A stretch of 64,000 bases of DNA from Saccharopolyspora sp. NFXS83 (GTDB taxonomy: Bacteria > Actinomycetota > Actinomycetes > Mycobacteriales > Pseudonocardiaceae). How positions within the stretch are numbered: position 1 is the stretch's first letter; each line of letters starts with the position of its first letter. A program made the position numbers and the translations under genes. The DNA lies in the NCBI RefSeq assembly GCF_026241095.1, contig NZ_JAPFGB010000028.1, positions 1 to 64,000 of the forward strand, given 5' to 3'. Shown here one piece after another: positions 42,257-51,244 of this stretch. The notes under the pieces are model-generated. The model had not been told where the DNA came from. It made no database searches and saw nothing but the letters and a program-made list of their open reading frames with translations.

Positions 42257-45200
42257 GTGGAGCGACGCTTGCCTGAACGGATCAGTCCGCATCGCATCGC
42301 GCAGGGGCTGGGGCTGCACCCGCCGACTCCGGAGCAGGCCGCGGTGATCGCCGCGCCCGCCGAACCGGCGCTGGTCGTGGCGGGCGCGGGCGCGGGCAAG
42401 ACCGAGACGATGGCGGCCCGCGTGGTGTGGCTGGTGGCGAACCGGTTCGTCACCCCGGAGCACGTGCTGGGGCTGACCTTCACCCGCAAGGCCGCTCGGC
42501 AGCTCGCGGACCGGGTGCGGGCTCGGCTGCGGCGGCTCGCCGGGTCCGGGTTGCTGGACGAGGTGGATCCGAGCGGGGGCCTGCGCAACCAGGTGCTGGC
42601 CGAAGAGCCGACCGTGCTGACCTACCACGCCTACGCGGGGCGGCTGGTCGGCGAGCACGGGCTGCGGATCCCGGTGGAGCCGGGCGCGCGGCTGCTCACC
42701 CAGACCGCGTCCTGGCAGCTCGCGCACCGCGTCGTGTCGACGTGGACGGAGGACCTGGACACCGAGAAGGTGCCCTCCACCGTCACCGGGTACCTGCTGT
42801 CGCTCGCCGGTGAGCTGGCCGAACACCTGGTGCGGCCGGACCAGCTGCGGGAGCACGCCGAACGGCTGTGCCGGACCATCGAGGACGCGCCGCGGGCGAA
42901 GCGGCAGCGCGCCGAACTCCCCCAGGACCTCACGAAGGTCATCGCGGCGCAGCGGTTGCGGGCCGCCCTGCTGCCGCTGCTGGAGACCTACGCGCAGCAG
43001 AAGCGGCGCGAAGCGGCGATGGACTTCGCCGATCAGATGTCGCTGGCGGCGCTGCTGGCCACCGAACATCCCGAGGTGGTGGCGGGCGAGCGGGAACGCT
43101 ACGGCGCCGTGCTGCTCGACGAGTACCAGGACACCGGTCACGCGCAGCGGGTGCTGCTGCGAGCGCTGTTCGGCGGGGTCGCTCCCGGCGCCGACCCGCT
43201 GCCCGTCACGGCCGTCGGCGACCCGGCGCAGGCCATCTACGGCTGGCGCGGGGCGAGCGCGGCGAACCTGCCGCGGTTCACCACCGACTTCCCCCGCGCC
43301 GAGGACGGCGTGCCGGCCCCCGCGCGGCGGTACGGGCTGCTGACGAGCTTCCGCAACCCGCCCGAGGTGCTCAGCCTCGCCAACGCCGCCTCCGAACCGC
43401 TGCGCGCCGCCGGGCTGGAGGTCGACGAACTGCGCGCCCGCGACGGCGCGGGAGCCGGGGACATCCGCGCCGCGCTCGTCGAAGACGTGCGGGTGGAGCG
43501 CGACTGGGTCGCCGACCGGATCGCCGAGCAGTGGCACGCGGTGCTCGACGAGAAGGGCTCCCCGCCGACGTCGGCGGTGCTGGTGCGGCGCCGCTCCGAC
43601 ATGGCTGGCCTGGCCGGCGCGCTGCGCGAACGCGGGCTGCCCGTGGAGGTCGTCGGCCTCGGCGGGCTGCTCGACGAACCCGAGGTGCGAGACCTGGTGA
43701 GCGCGCTGCGCGTGCTGGTGGAACCGCTGGCGGGTTCGGCGGCCATGCGGCTGCTGACCGGTGCCCGCTGGCGCCTCGGTGCCGCCGACATCGCCGCGCT
43801 GTGGGACCGGGCGCGGCGGCTCGGGCCCGCCGCGGAGGAGGCCGGCGCGGATTCGGTCGACGACGTGCTGCCGGGGGAGCACGCGGAGCAGGCCGGTCTG
43901 GTCGACGCGCTCGACGACCCCGGACCGCCGGAGGCCTACTCGGCGGCGGGCTACGAGCGGATCCGGTCGCTCGGCAAGGAATTGGTGCGGCTGCGGCGCA
44001 GGCTGGACCAGCCGCTGCCGGAGCTGGTGGCCGACGTCGAGCGGACCTTGCTGCTGGACATCGAAAGCCTCGCCCGCCCGGCAGGGGCGGGACGCATCCA
44101 CCTGGACGCGTTCGCGGACGTGGTCACCGACTTCGCCACCGCCAGCCCCTCCGCGCCGCTGTCGGCGCTGCTGGACTACGTCACCGCCGCCGAACGCGCC
44201 GAGGACGGGCTGGAACCGGGCGAGGTCGAGGTGGCCGAGGACCGGGTGCAGGTGCTCACGGTGCACGCCGCGAAGGGCCTCGAATGGGAGGTCGTCGCGG
44301 TCCCGCACCTGGTGGACCAGGTGTTCCCCGGTCGCAGGCACTCCGGTTCGTGGCTGACCTCGGTGACCGAGCTGCCCGCCACGATGCGCGGTGACGCCCG
44401 AGACCTGCCCGCTCTCGACCTGGACCGGCTCACCGGCATGGACCGCAAGGAGATCAGCGACGAGCTCAAGCGCCACGACGGCGAGTTCGAGGACCGGCGG
44501 CTCACCGAGGAGCGGCGGCTGCTGTACGTGGCGCTGACCCGGTCCGAGCGGGTGCTGCTGCTGTCCGGGCACTGGTGGCAGGAAGGCGGCAAGAAGCCGA
44601 AGGGCCCGTCGGACTTCCTCACCGAGCTGGCGGACGTGCTGCGCGGGACCGGCGCCGGTGACATCGGCCAGTGGGTCGAGGAACCGGCGGAGGACGCGGA
44701 GAACCCGCTGGCGGACGCGTTGCGCTCGGTGGAATGGCCGGCCGATCCGCTGGGGCCGCGGCGCAGCGCGGTGGTCGCCGGAGCCGACCTGGTGCGGGCC
44801 GCGATGGTCACGGCGCGAACCGAACCGTCCACTGCGGACACCGGTGTGGCCGGGGCGGATGTGCGGCGGACAGCGGATTCCGGTCCGCCGGACGACGCCG
44901 ACCTGCCGCCGGAGCCGCTGCCCGATGACGAGGAGTACCTTCCGCCGGACGAGCCGCCGGACGACGAGGACCAGCTGCCGCCGGACGAGGCCGACCTGAC
45001 GCTCGATGCGGAATCACCGGACGACGAGTCGGAGCCGCCCGCGGACGCCGAGGACGACGAGCTGAGCTGGGCGCGCGACGTCGACGTGCTGCTCGCCGAA
45101 CGGGAAGCGGCGGCGCAGCGCCGCGAACAGGTCGTGCTGCCCGGCCACCTCTCGGTGAGCCGCCTCGTCGAACTCGCCGCCGACCCGGAAGCCCTCGCCC

Positions 45201-45739
45201 GCAGGCTGCGCCGCCCGCTGCCGATGCCGCCGAACCCGATGGCCCGCCGCGGCACCGCGTTCCACGCGTGGCTGGAACACCGCTTCACCTCCAGCGCGCT
45301 GCTCGACCTGGACGAACTGCCCGGCTCCGCCGACGAGACCGCGCCGCCGCAGGACGACCTCACCGGGCTGCAAGACGCGTTCCGCCGCGGATCCTGGGCC
45401 GACCGGGTGCCGCACAAGGTCGAGGTGCCGTTCGAGACCCAGGTGGCGGGGATCGTGCTGCGCGGCCGGATGGACGCCGTGTTCGCCGACGCCGACGGAG
45501 GCTGGACCGTGCTGGACTGGAAGACCGGCGCGGTGCCCGCCGACGACCAGGTGCCCGCGCTCGCCGTGCAGCTCGCCGCCTACCGGCTCGCATGGGCGGA
45601 ACTGGCCGAGGCGCCGCTGGAGAAGGTGCGCGCGGCGTTCCACTACGTCCGCCACGACACCACCCTGCGGCCGGCCGACCTCTTCGACGCGGAAGGCCTC
45701 CGCGAGCTGATCGACTCCGTTCCCGATTCAGGAGCGTAG
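42257..45739 (+). CDS. adnB: AdnB: helicase-nuclease subunit
   Basis: A 1160-residue subunit. Walker A is GAGAGKTET, Walker B LLDEYQDTGHAQR, then VGDPAQAIYGWRGA and VQVLTVHAAKGLEWEVVAVPH (UvrD motifs). A Pro/Asp/Glu-rich linker covers roughly residues 865-945 (for example LPPDEPPDDEDQLPPDE). The C-terminal RecB nuclease follows, with TAFHAWLEHR, VLDWKTG near residue 1084 and QLAAYRLAWAEL. No Fe-S cysteine set is seen, unlike in AdnA. AdnB is the main motor in mycobacterial AdnAB. The GTG at 42257 is a reasonable start. Confidence 0.9.
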   Translation: MERRLPERISPHRIAQGLGLHPPTPEQAAVIAAPAEPALVVAGAGAGKTETMAARVVWLVANRFVTPEHVLGLTFTRKAARQLADRVRARLRRLAGSGLLDEVDPSGGLRNQVLAEEPTVLTYHAYAGRLVGEHGLRIPVEPGARLLTQTASWQLAHRVVSTWTEDLDTEKVPSTVTGYLLSLAGELAEHLVRPDQLREHAERLCRTIEDAPRAKRQRAELPQDLTKVIAAQRLRAALLPLLETYAQQKRREAAMDFADQMSLAALLATEHPEVVAGERERYGAVLLDEYQDTGHAQRVLLRALFGGVAPGADPLPVTAVGDPAQAIYGWRGASAANLPRFTTDFPRAEDGVPAPARRYGLLTSFRNPPEVLSLANAASEPLRAAGLEVDELRARDGAGAGDIRAALVEDVRVERDWVADRIAEQWHAVLDEKGSPPTSAVLVRRRSDMAGLAGALRERGLPVEVVGLGGLLDEPEVRDLVSALRVLVEPLAGSAAMRLLTGARWRLGAADIAALWDRARRLGPAAEEAGADSVDDVLPGEHAEQAGLVDALDDPGPPEAYSAAGYERIRSLGKELVRLRRRLDQPLPELVADVERTLLLDIESLARPAGAGRIHLDAFADVVTDFATASPSAPLSALLDYVTAAERAEDGLEPGEVEVAEDRVQVLTVHAAKGLEWEVVAVPHLVDQVFPGRRHSGSWLTSVTELPATMRGDARDLPALDLDRLTGMDRKEISDELKRHDGEFEDRRLTEERRLLYVALTRSERVLLLSGHWWQEGGKKPKGPSDFLTELADVLRGTGAGDIGQWVEEPAEDAENPLADALRSVEWPADPLGPRRSAVVAGADLVRAAMVTARTEPSTADTGVAGADVRRTADSGPPDDADLPPEPLPDDEEYLPPDEPPDDEDQLPPDEADLTLDAESPDDESEPPADAEDDELSWARDVDVLLAEREAAAQRREQVVLPGHLSVSRLVELAADPEALARRLRRPLPMPPNPMARRGTAFHAWLEHRFTSSALLDLDELPGSADETAPPQDDLTGLQDAFRRGSWADRVPHKVEVPFETQVAGIVLRGRMDAVFADADGGWTVLDWKTGAVPADDQVPALAVQLAAYRLAWAELAEAPLEKVRAAFHYVRHDTTLRPADLFDAEGLRELIDSVPDSGA

Positions 45740-45808
45740 GCGCCTCGGCCGTTCGCCCGTTGCGGGATCGACGCACGGTCGAAGTTCCGTCGTCAGCGAC
45801 ATGGGGTA

Positions 45809-45833
45809 GATCCACACCTTCGGGTGGTGGATC
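45809..45833 (+). terminator. Hairpin after adnB with UUCG loop
   Basis: GATCCAC-ACC-TTCG-GGT-G-GTGGATC: a 10-bp stem with one bulged G and a stable UUCG tetraloop, followed by TTGTGG, 70 nt after the adnB stop. Confidence 0.5.
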
Positions 45834-45855
45834 TTGTGGTCGCCCGTTCGGACGC

Positions 45856-46485
45856 ATGACGATGCTCGGGATGGAGCAGAACACGGAGTGGAAACTCAAC
45901 ACCCCGCCCGAGGCCGAGGTGCTCGTCGACACCGACGTGCTGTCGCTGCGGGCGCCGCTGGTCCGGGTGCACCGCGACGACTCGGGCACCTGGTCGTTCA
46001 GCGGCCCGGAAGGCGAAACCCGGCCCACCAAGCGCACCATGCTCAGCGCCGTCGTCGGAGCCTGGCCGCACGTGGCCGCGCTGTCCGACCTGGACGTGGG
46101 CGCCGGCGTCGTGTGGTCCTGGGCGAAGCACGGCTGGGCCGGTGAGTTCGAGTGCCGCTGCGGCAACTGCGACCAGCCCGTCGCCGCTGACCTGGACCGG
46201 CGCACCTGGCCGCCGGACCTGCACCCCAACACCCTGATCAGCGTGGAGAAGACCACGCTGTCCGGACAGGTGCCGCTCACCGACATCCTGTCCACGCCAG
46301 GCGGAATCGCGTTCCTCGGCCCCGGAGACCACCGCCGCACCAGCGAACTGATGACCCCGGTCGCCGTGGCCAACGTGATCCGCCGCTGGCCGCACACCAT
46401 GCAGGCGCTGCGGGCGGCGAAGGAAGGCCGAGGACTCGGCTGGAACCCCCACGGCATGAACTGGCACGAGTACGTTCTGGCTTGA
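45856..46485 (+). CDS. Hypothetical protein with CxCxxC motif
   Basis: A 209-residue cytosolic protein of no family I recognise. Features: RTLISVEKT-type beta strands, a compact ECRCGNCDQPV motif near residue 100 that may bind metal, and several Trp-rich segments (GTWSFSGPEG, VVWSWAKHGWAG, GWNPHGMNWHEY). ATG 45856 and ATG 45871 are both possible starts; neither has a good ribosome binding site. It follows the adnB terminator. A dispersed repeat copy begins 160 nt after its end. Confidence 0.6.
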   Translation: MTMLGMEQNTEWKLNTPPEAEVLVDTDVLSLRAPLVRVHRDDSGTWSFSGPEGETRPTKRTMLSAVVGAWPHVAALSDLDVGAGVVWSWAKHGWAGEFECRCGNCDQPVAADLDRRTWPPDLHPNTLISVEKTTLSGQVPLTDILSTPGGIAFLGPGDHRRTSELMTPVAVANVIRRWPHTMQALRAAKEGRGLGWNPHGMNWHEYVLA

Positions 46486-46644
46486 GCGCTGGGATCGTTC
46501 TGCTTTGGTGGTCGGCTTTGGAGCTTTGCTCGGCTTGGGGTGGGGTGTCGGGTTGTAAGGCCTTCCCCGGCTTGGGTGTGTGGTTGCTGTGGTGCGGTGG
46601 AAGGTCGGGTTTACTGACTGCTTTCGCGGCTCGTTCCGCTCTGG

Positions 46645-46830
46645 TGTCCGGGTGGCGGAACCTCAGCGTCCTTCTCGCTGCGGGATCTTTTTCCCGAGTG
46701 GCTCCGGCACGAGGGAAAAGCTGTCCTCGCGAGAAGGACGCTGAGAACCCGCGGGTGAGCGGCTTTTCGACGTGGGCTGTGCGCTGGCGCGCACACAGGC
46801 ACGGCCTTCGGCCGCAAGGAGTCGGTTTTG
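46645..46830 (+). repeat. Dispersed palindrome + UUCG-hairpin element, copy 4
   Basis: Outer arms at 46662-46678 and 46729-46745 are identical to copies 2 and 3, with the inner TTTTTCCC/GGGAAAA palindrome between them (one inner A shorter; GGC/GCAC changed by a C-to-G). A shortened hairpin array follows (GCACGGCCTTCGGCCGC once). Upstream CTGGTGTCCGGGTGGCGGAACC is shared with copy 3. The remaining intergenic bases 46486-46873 show no gene. Confidence 0.78.
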
Positions 46831-46873
46831 CCGCGCTGACTCGGGTGAGATGGGTGTGCCGCTGTGGTGCCGA

Positions 46874-47410
46874 TCAGGCCGTGGGGTTCTCGGCGAGCTC
46901 GGGGTCTCGTTGGAGGACCAGGGAGTACAGGACCTCTTGCAGCCAGCGGCCGAAGAGGGAAGCGCCGAACTCGGAGGAGCGGTCCTCCGGGGGGAGCAGC
47001 ACTTCGGACGGTTCCGCGCCGTGGTCGGCCACGACGCCGATTCCGTAGTAGTCCAGTTCGGTCATCGGCCACGGGCGGTACGGGTGGCCGCGCGGCAGCA
47101 CCACGCTGCACGGCGCCAGCGTCATCAGGTTCCCGCAGGCGCGCAGGCCGTACTTCGCCTTCCGCACCGGGACGAGGATGCCCACCACGTCGACCGCGGC
47201 GAGCGGCAGGTGGTCGTGCATGGACGGCTGCGACCAAGACCGGAACCACAGCGGATCGTCCTCAGGGGCCCAGCCGTGCTCGCGGCGCCACAGGTGCACG
47301 TCGCGCCGAACTCGGGTGACGGCGGCGAAACGGGTTCCGAGCACCTCGACGTGCGGGACCAGGAGTCCCTTCCAGTCGAGAGCGTCGGCGGCGTGCTCAA
47401 GCTGCTGCAC
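46874..47410 (-). CDS. Hypothetical protein, 178 residues
   Basis: A soluble-looking protein with no recognised domain. It is rich in Trp and His (HLWRREHGWAPEDDPLWFRSW) and has LPLAAVDVVGILVPVRKAKYGLRACGNL and a C-terminal helix with WLQEVLYSLVLQRD. The GTG at 47410 lacks a ribosome binding site, but TACCAT (47417-47422) lies 6 nt upstream, so it is probably leaderless. It is convergent with the repeat copy and the 45856 gene. Confidence 0.55.
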   Translation of the reverse strand: MQQLEHAADALDWKGLLVPHVEVLGTRFAAVTRVRRDVHLWRREHGWAPEDDPLWFRSWSQPSMHDHLPLAAVDVVGILVPVRKAKYGLRACGNLMTLAPCSVVLPRGHPYRPWPMTELDYYGIGVVADHGAEPSEVLLPPEDRSSEFGASLFGRWLQEVLYSLVLQRDPELAENPTA

Positions 47411-47416
47411 TGGGAA

Positions 47417-47422
47417 ATGGTA
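47417..47422 (-). promoter_or_regulatory. -10 hexamer of leaderless hypothetical gene
   Basis: On the minus strand TACCAT ends 6 nt before GTG 47410. Confidence 0.4.
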
Positions 47423-47456
47423 AACCGGCCGCCCCGCCGCGGACTACGTCCGGTGG

Positions 47457-47828
47457 CTATTTCGTTGCGGTGGAGCGAACTCGCCACGCCCACGCGATCA
47501 ACGGCAGCTGCAACGGCAACCGGCCGTAGGCGATGGCCCGCTGCGGCAGCGGTTTCCGCCGGTAATCCAGCGCCATCTGCACGTTCGCCGGGAACACGCC
47601 GACGAACAGCCCGGCGGTGAGCAGGCCGCCGAAGCGGCGCCACCGCGGATGCGCCACCGCCGCCGCGCAACCGAGCTCGGCGACACCGGAGACGTAGGTC
47701 CAGGTGCGGGCCGAACCGGGCAGCTGCTTCGGGACGATGCTGTCGAACGGCTTCGGCTTCGCGAAGTGCAGCACGCCCGCGGTGGCGAGGACGCCGGCGA
47801 GCAGGGGCGCTGAACGGGGGAAGGACAT
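47457..47828 (-). CDS. DoxX-like membrane protein
   Basis: A 123-residue protein with four hydrophobic helices: LLAGVLATAGVLHFAKP, TYVSGVAELGCAAAVA, GGLLTAGLFVGVFPANVQMALDY and LPLQLPLIAWAWRV. The order and the HFAKPKPFD and FPANVQMAL segments fit the DoxX/SURF4-like small membrane family seen in actinobacteria. Start ATG 47828. Function unknown, perhaps redox-related in the membrane as for other DoxX proteins. Confidence 0.75.
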   Translation of the reverse strand: MSFPRSAPLLAGVLATAGVLHFAKPKPFDSIVPKQLPGSARTWTYVSGVAELGCAAAVAHPRWRRFGGLLTAGLFVGVFPANVQMALDYRRKPLPQRAIAYGRLPLQLPLIAWAWRVRSTATK

Positions 47829-48002
47829 GCGCCGCAGCGTTGCACGATGCGGTACCGGGCGGCAATGGCCGGGTGACGCGCGCGGTACGGGAGGGCTTGC
47901 GGTGCGCCGCCGCCCGAGCGGGTTATGTTCAGCGTCGTCGTCAGCACGCTCAGCCGGAATCGGGGGAATCGTGTCCCAAGGCGCGAAAACCGGAGGATCG
48001 CC

Positions 48003-49112
48003 GTGGTGAGCGGGCGCGGCCCGAGCCGGGCGAGCCACCTGATCGGCGGGCGAATGCGGAACCCGATCACGGAACGGCTCACCGACCGCCCGGACCACAC
48101 GCTGGTCGGCGTGATCCGGATGCCGGAAGTCACGATCAGCCCGGTGCGCTCCATCGTGCGCCGGATCATCGGCGCCGGGCTGGCGCTGGCGGCCACCGTG
48201 GCCATCGTCTACGTCGGCCGCGACGGCTACCGGGACACCGCGGGCGGCGAGCTGAGCCTGCTCGACGTGGTCTACTACGCCACGGTGTCGCTGTCGACGA
48301 CCGGATACGGCGACATCACCCCGGTCAGCCCGCTCGCCCGGCTGGTGAACGTCCTGGTCATCACCCCGCTGCGGGTGCTGTTCCTGATCGTGCTGGTCGG
48401 CACCACGCTCGAAGTGCTCACGGAACGCTCCCGGCAGGCACTGAAGATCCAACGCTGGAGGACGAAGGTGCGCGACCACGTGGTCGTCATCGGTTACGGG
48501 ACGAAGGGCCGCTCGGCGGTCACCGCGCTGCTCGGCGACGGTGCCGACCCGCAGCGGATCGTCGTCGTGGACACCGATCACGCGGCGCTGGAAACGGCGT
48601 CCTCCCTGGGACTGGTCACCGTCAACGGATCCGGCACCCGCTCCGACGTGCTGCGCGTCGCAGGTGCGACGCGGGCGCGCGCCATCGTGGTCGCACCGGC
48701 CCGCGACGACACCGCCGTGCTCGTCACGCTGACCGCGCGGGAACTGGCGCCGAAGGCGCAGCTGGTGGCCGCGGTGCGGGAAGCCGAGAACGTGCACCTG
48801 CTGCGCCAGTCCGGCGCCGACTCCGTGGTGGTCTCCAGCGAGACCGCGGGCCGGTTGCTGGGGATGGCGACCACCACGCCCTCCGTGGTGGAGATGTTCG
48901 AGGACCTGCTCACCCCGGACGTGGGCCTGGCGATAGCGGAGCGGGAGGTCGACCCGAAGGAGGTCGGCGGCTCGCCCCGGCACCTGCCGGACATCGTGCT
49001 CGGCGTCGTGCGCGCCGGTGAGCTGTACCGGGTGGACGCCCCGGAGGCCGACGCGATCGAGGTCGGCGACCGGCTGCTCTACGTCAAGAAGGTCACCCCG
49101 GCCGAGTCCTGA
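48003..49112 (+). CDS. Two-helix K+ channel with RCK/TrkA domain (Rv3200c-like)
   Basis: A 369-residue potassium channel. A first transmembrane helix (IIGAGLALAATVAIVYVG) is followed by the pore loop with selectivity filter TTGYGD (residues 99-104), a second helix (VLVITPLRVLFLIVLVG), and a cytosolic RCK unit with Rossmann fold VVVIGYGTKGRSAV and a TrkA-C-like end (VRAGELYRVDAP). The GTG at 48003 follows GGAGG. The topology is that of MthK-like channels and matches the channel gene near adnB in mycobacteria, from memory. Ligand gating is inferred. Confidence 0.9.
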   Translation: MVSGRGPSRASHLIGGRMRNPITERLTDRPDHTLVGVIRMPEVTISPVRSIVRRIIGAGLALAATVAIVYVGRDGYRDTAGGELSLLDVVYYATVSLSTTGYGDITPVSPLARLVNVLVITPLRVLFLIVLVGTTLEVLTERSRQALKIQRWRTKVRDHVVVIGYGTKGRSAVTALLGDGADPQRIVVVDTDHAALETASSLGLVTVNGSGTRSDVLRVAGATRARAIVVAPARDDTAVLVTLTARELAPKAQLVAAVREAENVHLLRQSGADSVVVSSETAGRLLGMATTTPSVVEMFEDLLTPDVGLAIAEREVDPKEVGGSPRHLPDIVLGVVRAGELYRVDAPEADAIEVGDRLLYVKKVTPAES

Positions 49113-49189
49113 CTCCGGCGGAGAACCGCCCGTCACGGCGAAACCTCGGGCCATGGAAGCCTTTTCCGGCGTTCTGGGACCATTGCGGT

Positions 49190-49618
49190 GTGAGGCGACG
49201 AGGCGGTTCGGCATCGGTGGCGCTGATCCTGGTGGCGCTCGGTCTGCTCGGGGTCATAGTGGTGGCGCTGTCCTGGTGGCGGCTGCCGAACATCGGTTCC
49301 ACGGACGGCGCGGTGCGCTCCGCCACGGCGAAGGTGATCGAGTCGGCGCCGTGCGGCCCGTCCGCGGGCGGCGACCTGGTGGAGGTCCGGATCGACGGCG
49401 AGGTGCGGCAGTTGCGATTGGACGGCTGCGGTCACACCGCGGGCCAGACCATGCAGGTGCAGATCCCGGCCGGCGGCGGAGAACACGCCGTCCGGGCGGG
49501 CGAGTCCGACGACAGCGGTGGCCTGCACTCCAGGGCGAGCTGGGTCCTGTGCACCCTCGCCGCGATAGCGGGAGGCGGCTACGCCCTGCTGATCACCCGC
49601 CCCCGCGCGTTGAGCTGA
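49190..49618 (+). CDS. Small membrane protein with two spans
   Basis: A 142-residue protein: N-terminal helix VALILVALGLLGVIVVALSWW, a central soluble part with two cysteines (SAPCGPSAGG, DGCGHTAG) and beta strands, and a C-terminal helix WVLCTLAAIAGGGYALLI. The soluble part is probably outside the cell with a disulphide. The GTG at 49190 has GACCAT 6 nt before it and no Shine-Dalgarno. Unknown function. Confidence 0.6.
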   Translation: MRRRGGSASVALILVALGLLGVIVVALSWWRLPNIGSTDGAVRSATAKVIESAPCGPSAGGDLVEVRIDGEVRQLRLDGCGHTAGQTMQVQIPAGGGEHAVRAGESDDSGGLHSRASWVLCTLAAIAGGGYALLITRPRALS

Positions 49619-49820
49619 TCACCCGCTCGTCGGCGACCTTCCGGCCCCGTCGCGGTGCCACGGTGGGCGCACCCGGCGGATCACGTTCCAGCGGACGGTT
49701 GGAACTCCGCGCCCTCGCCGCCGGTACCCGCGGGCGCGGCCCGGTCCTGGAAACCGCCAGGGGGACGCCCGATCCCGCGCGCGACGGCTCCGGTCACCAC
49801 CGCGGGCCCGGAGCAGGAGG

Positions 49821-51035
49821 TCAGTCCACCTGGTCCGGCGTGGCGATCCAGGTGTTGCACTCGGTGACGCGGTTCTTGTAGAAGCCCTGGTCGATCCACG
49901 CCGTGTTGGTGGCGATGCTGCCGTGGTCGGGCTGGGCGTTGTACTCGTCCCCGCGACCGCGCGAATCGGTGAGCGCGGCGAAGATGATGTCGTTGTGCAC
50001 GCCGCCGTTCTGCAGCGAGGCCAACGCCATCCCCTCGTAGCAGGTCGCCTGCAACTCCGAGCGCCGCGTGAGTTCGAGCCCGACGGGGCTGGTGCCGTTC
50101 GCGTCGTAGGACGCCGCCGTGTAGGCCTGGTTGATGCCGCTCATGCTCTGCACGGCGTGCCCGAACTCGTGCGCGAACTGGCCGAGGAAGACACCGGCGT
50201 CGGTGCGCCCCTCCTTGTCGGCGTAGTAGCGCGCCGTCATGTAGATCGTGTTGTTGCCGGGGCAGAACATGGCCGTCTGGTCCCAGGTCCGGGTGCCGCA
50301 GGGGCTCTCGACGGTGCCGTCGATGGTGAGCACGGACGGCATCCGCACCGGCAGGTTGGCCTCCCGCAGCGCGGGCGCCCACATCGCCATCAGGCAGGGC
50401 AGCGCGGCTTCGTAGAACGCCGCCTGCGCGGCCGTGTCGGTGGCGAACCGCGGCAGCGGGCAGGGCGTGTTCACGGCGCCGTTGCCGGGGATGTTGATCG
50501 GGTTGTCGCCGAGCGCGGCGACGGGCCGGGCGGCCGGCGCGTACCCGCTGCTCGGGGCCGTGGTGGGCGCGGCGCTCGACGAAGGGGTGGAGCTCGGCTC
50601 GCTCGACGTGGTCGGCGCGGCCGAGGTCCGCGAATCGTTGGCCGAACCGTCGCCGGTCTCGTGCACCGGGGTCTCGTAGTCGGACGCGTCGGTGCCGGAC
50701 CGCGTCAGCGCGCTCACGCCGACGGTGCCCGCGCCGAGCAGGAACAACCCGGTGATCACCAAGGCGACGATCACTCCGGGGGCGGTCCTGCGAGGCTTCG
50801 GCGGCGGAGCCTGCGGGGGATCGTAGCCCTGCTGCCACGGTGGCGGTCCCCACTGCGGTGGCTGGGCCGGCGGCGGCAGCTGCGGGGGCAGGTAGTGCGG
50901 CTGTTCCTGGCCCGCCTGCCGCGGAGCCTGGTACCGGGCCGGAGCCTGGTGTTGCGGCAGCGGTTGCGACGCTGGTGGCGGGCCGACCGGACGCTCACCC
51001 CACGGGGGTTGCGACTGCGGTGGTTGCTGCGTCAT
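49821..51035 (-). CDS. Neutral zinc metallopeptidase (YpfJ-like), membrane-anchored
   Basis: A 404-residue protein. The first 80 residues are a Pro/Gln-rich cytoplasmic tail (QPPQWGPPPWQQGYDPP), followed by one transmembrane helix (VIVALVITGLFLLGAG), a Ser/Thr-rich linker and an extracytoplasmic peptidase domain with HEFGH (residues 289-293), LELTRRSELQATCYEGMAL (third ligand Glu region) and four cysteines. This is the YpfJ neutral zinc metallopeptidase type. The ATG at 51035 follows GGGAG. Substrate unknown. It is convergent with the 49190 gene; 200 nt between them hold only a weak GTTCCA/TGGAAC hairpin. Confidence 0.87.
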   Translation of the reverse strand: MTQQPPQSQPPWGERPVGPPPASQPLPQHQAPARYQAPRQAGQEQPHYLPPQLPPPAQPPQWGPPPWQQGYDPPQAPPPKPRRTAPGVIVALVITGLFLLGAGTVGVSALTRSGTDASDYETPVHETGDGSANDSRTSAAPTTSSEPSSTPSSSAAPTTAPSSGYAPAARPVAALGDNPINIPGNGAVNTPCPLPRFATDTAAQAAFYEAALPCLMAMWAPALREANLPVRMPSVLTIDGTVESPCGTRTWDQTAMFCPGNNTIYMTARYYADKEGRTDAGVFLGQFAHEFGHAVQSMSGINQAYTAASYDANGTSPVGLELTRRSELQATCYEGMALASLQNGGVHNDIIFAALTDSRGRGDEYNAQPDHGSIATNTAWIDQGFYKNRVTECNTWIATPDQVD

Positions 51036-51231
51036 TGACCGATCTCCCGGCTTCACCGACGACTGGAGCGCACCGAGCTTAGCGGTGCCGGGACCGGGGT
51101 TGGTCCACCGATCAGTCCACATCGGAGGTGCGGGCGACCACCTGCCGCACCGGAAGTCCACAGCCCGCCCGTCATCGGTGACCGCCCTCCGGTGTTGTCC
51201 TGACGCGGGCCGAAGCTTAGCCAGGCCCGGC

Positions 51232-51237
51232 TATCGT
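51232..51237 (+). promoter_or_regulatory. -10 hexamer of leaderless DUF2207 gene
   Basis: TATCGT ends 7 nt before GTG 51245; no Shine-Dalgarno. Confidence 0.5.
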
Positions 51238-51244
51238 TCGGGCC

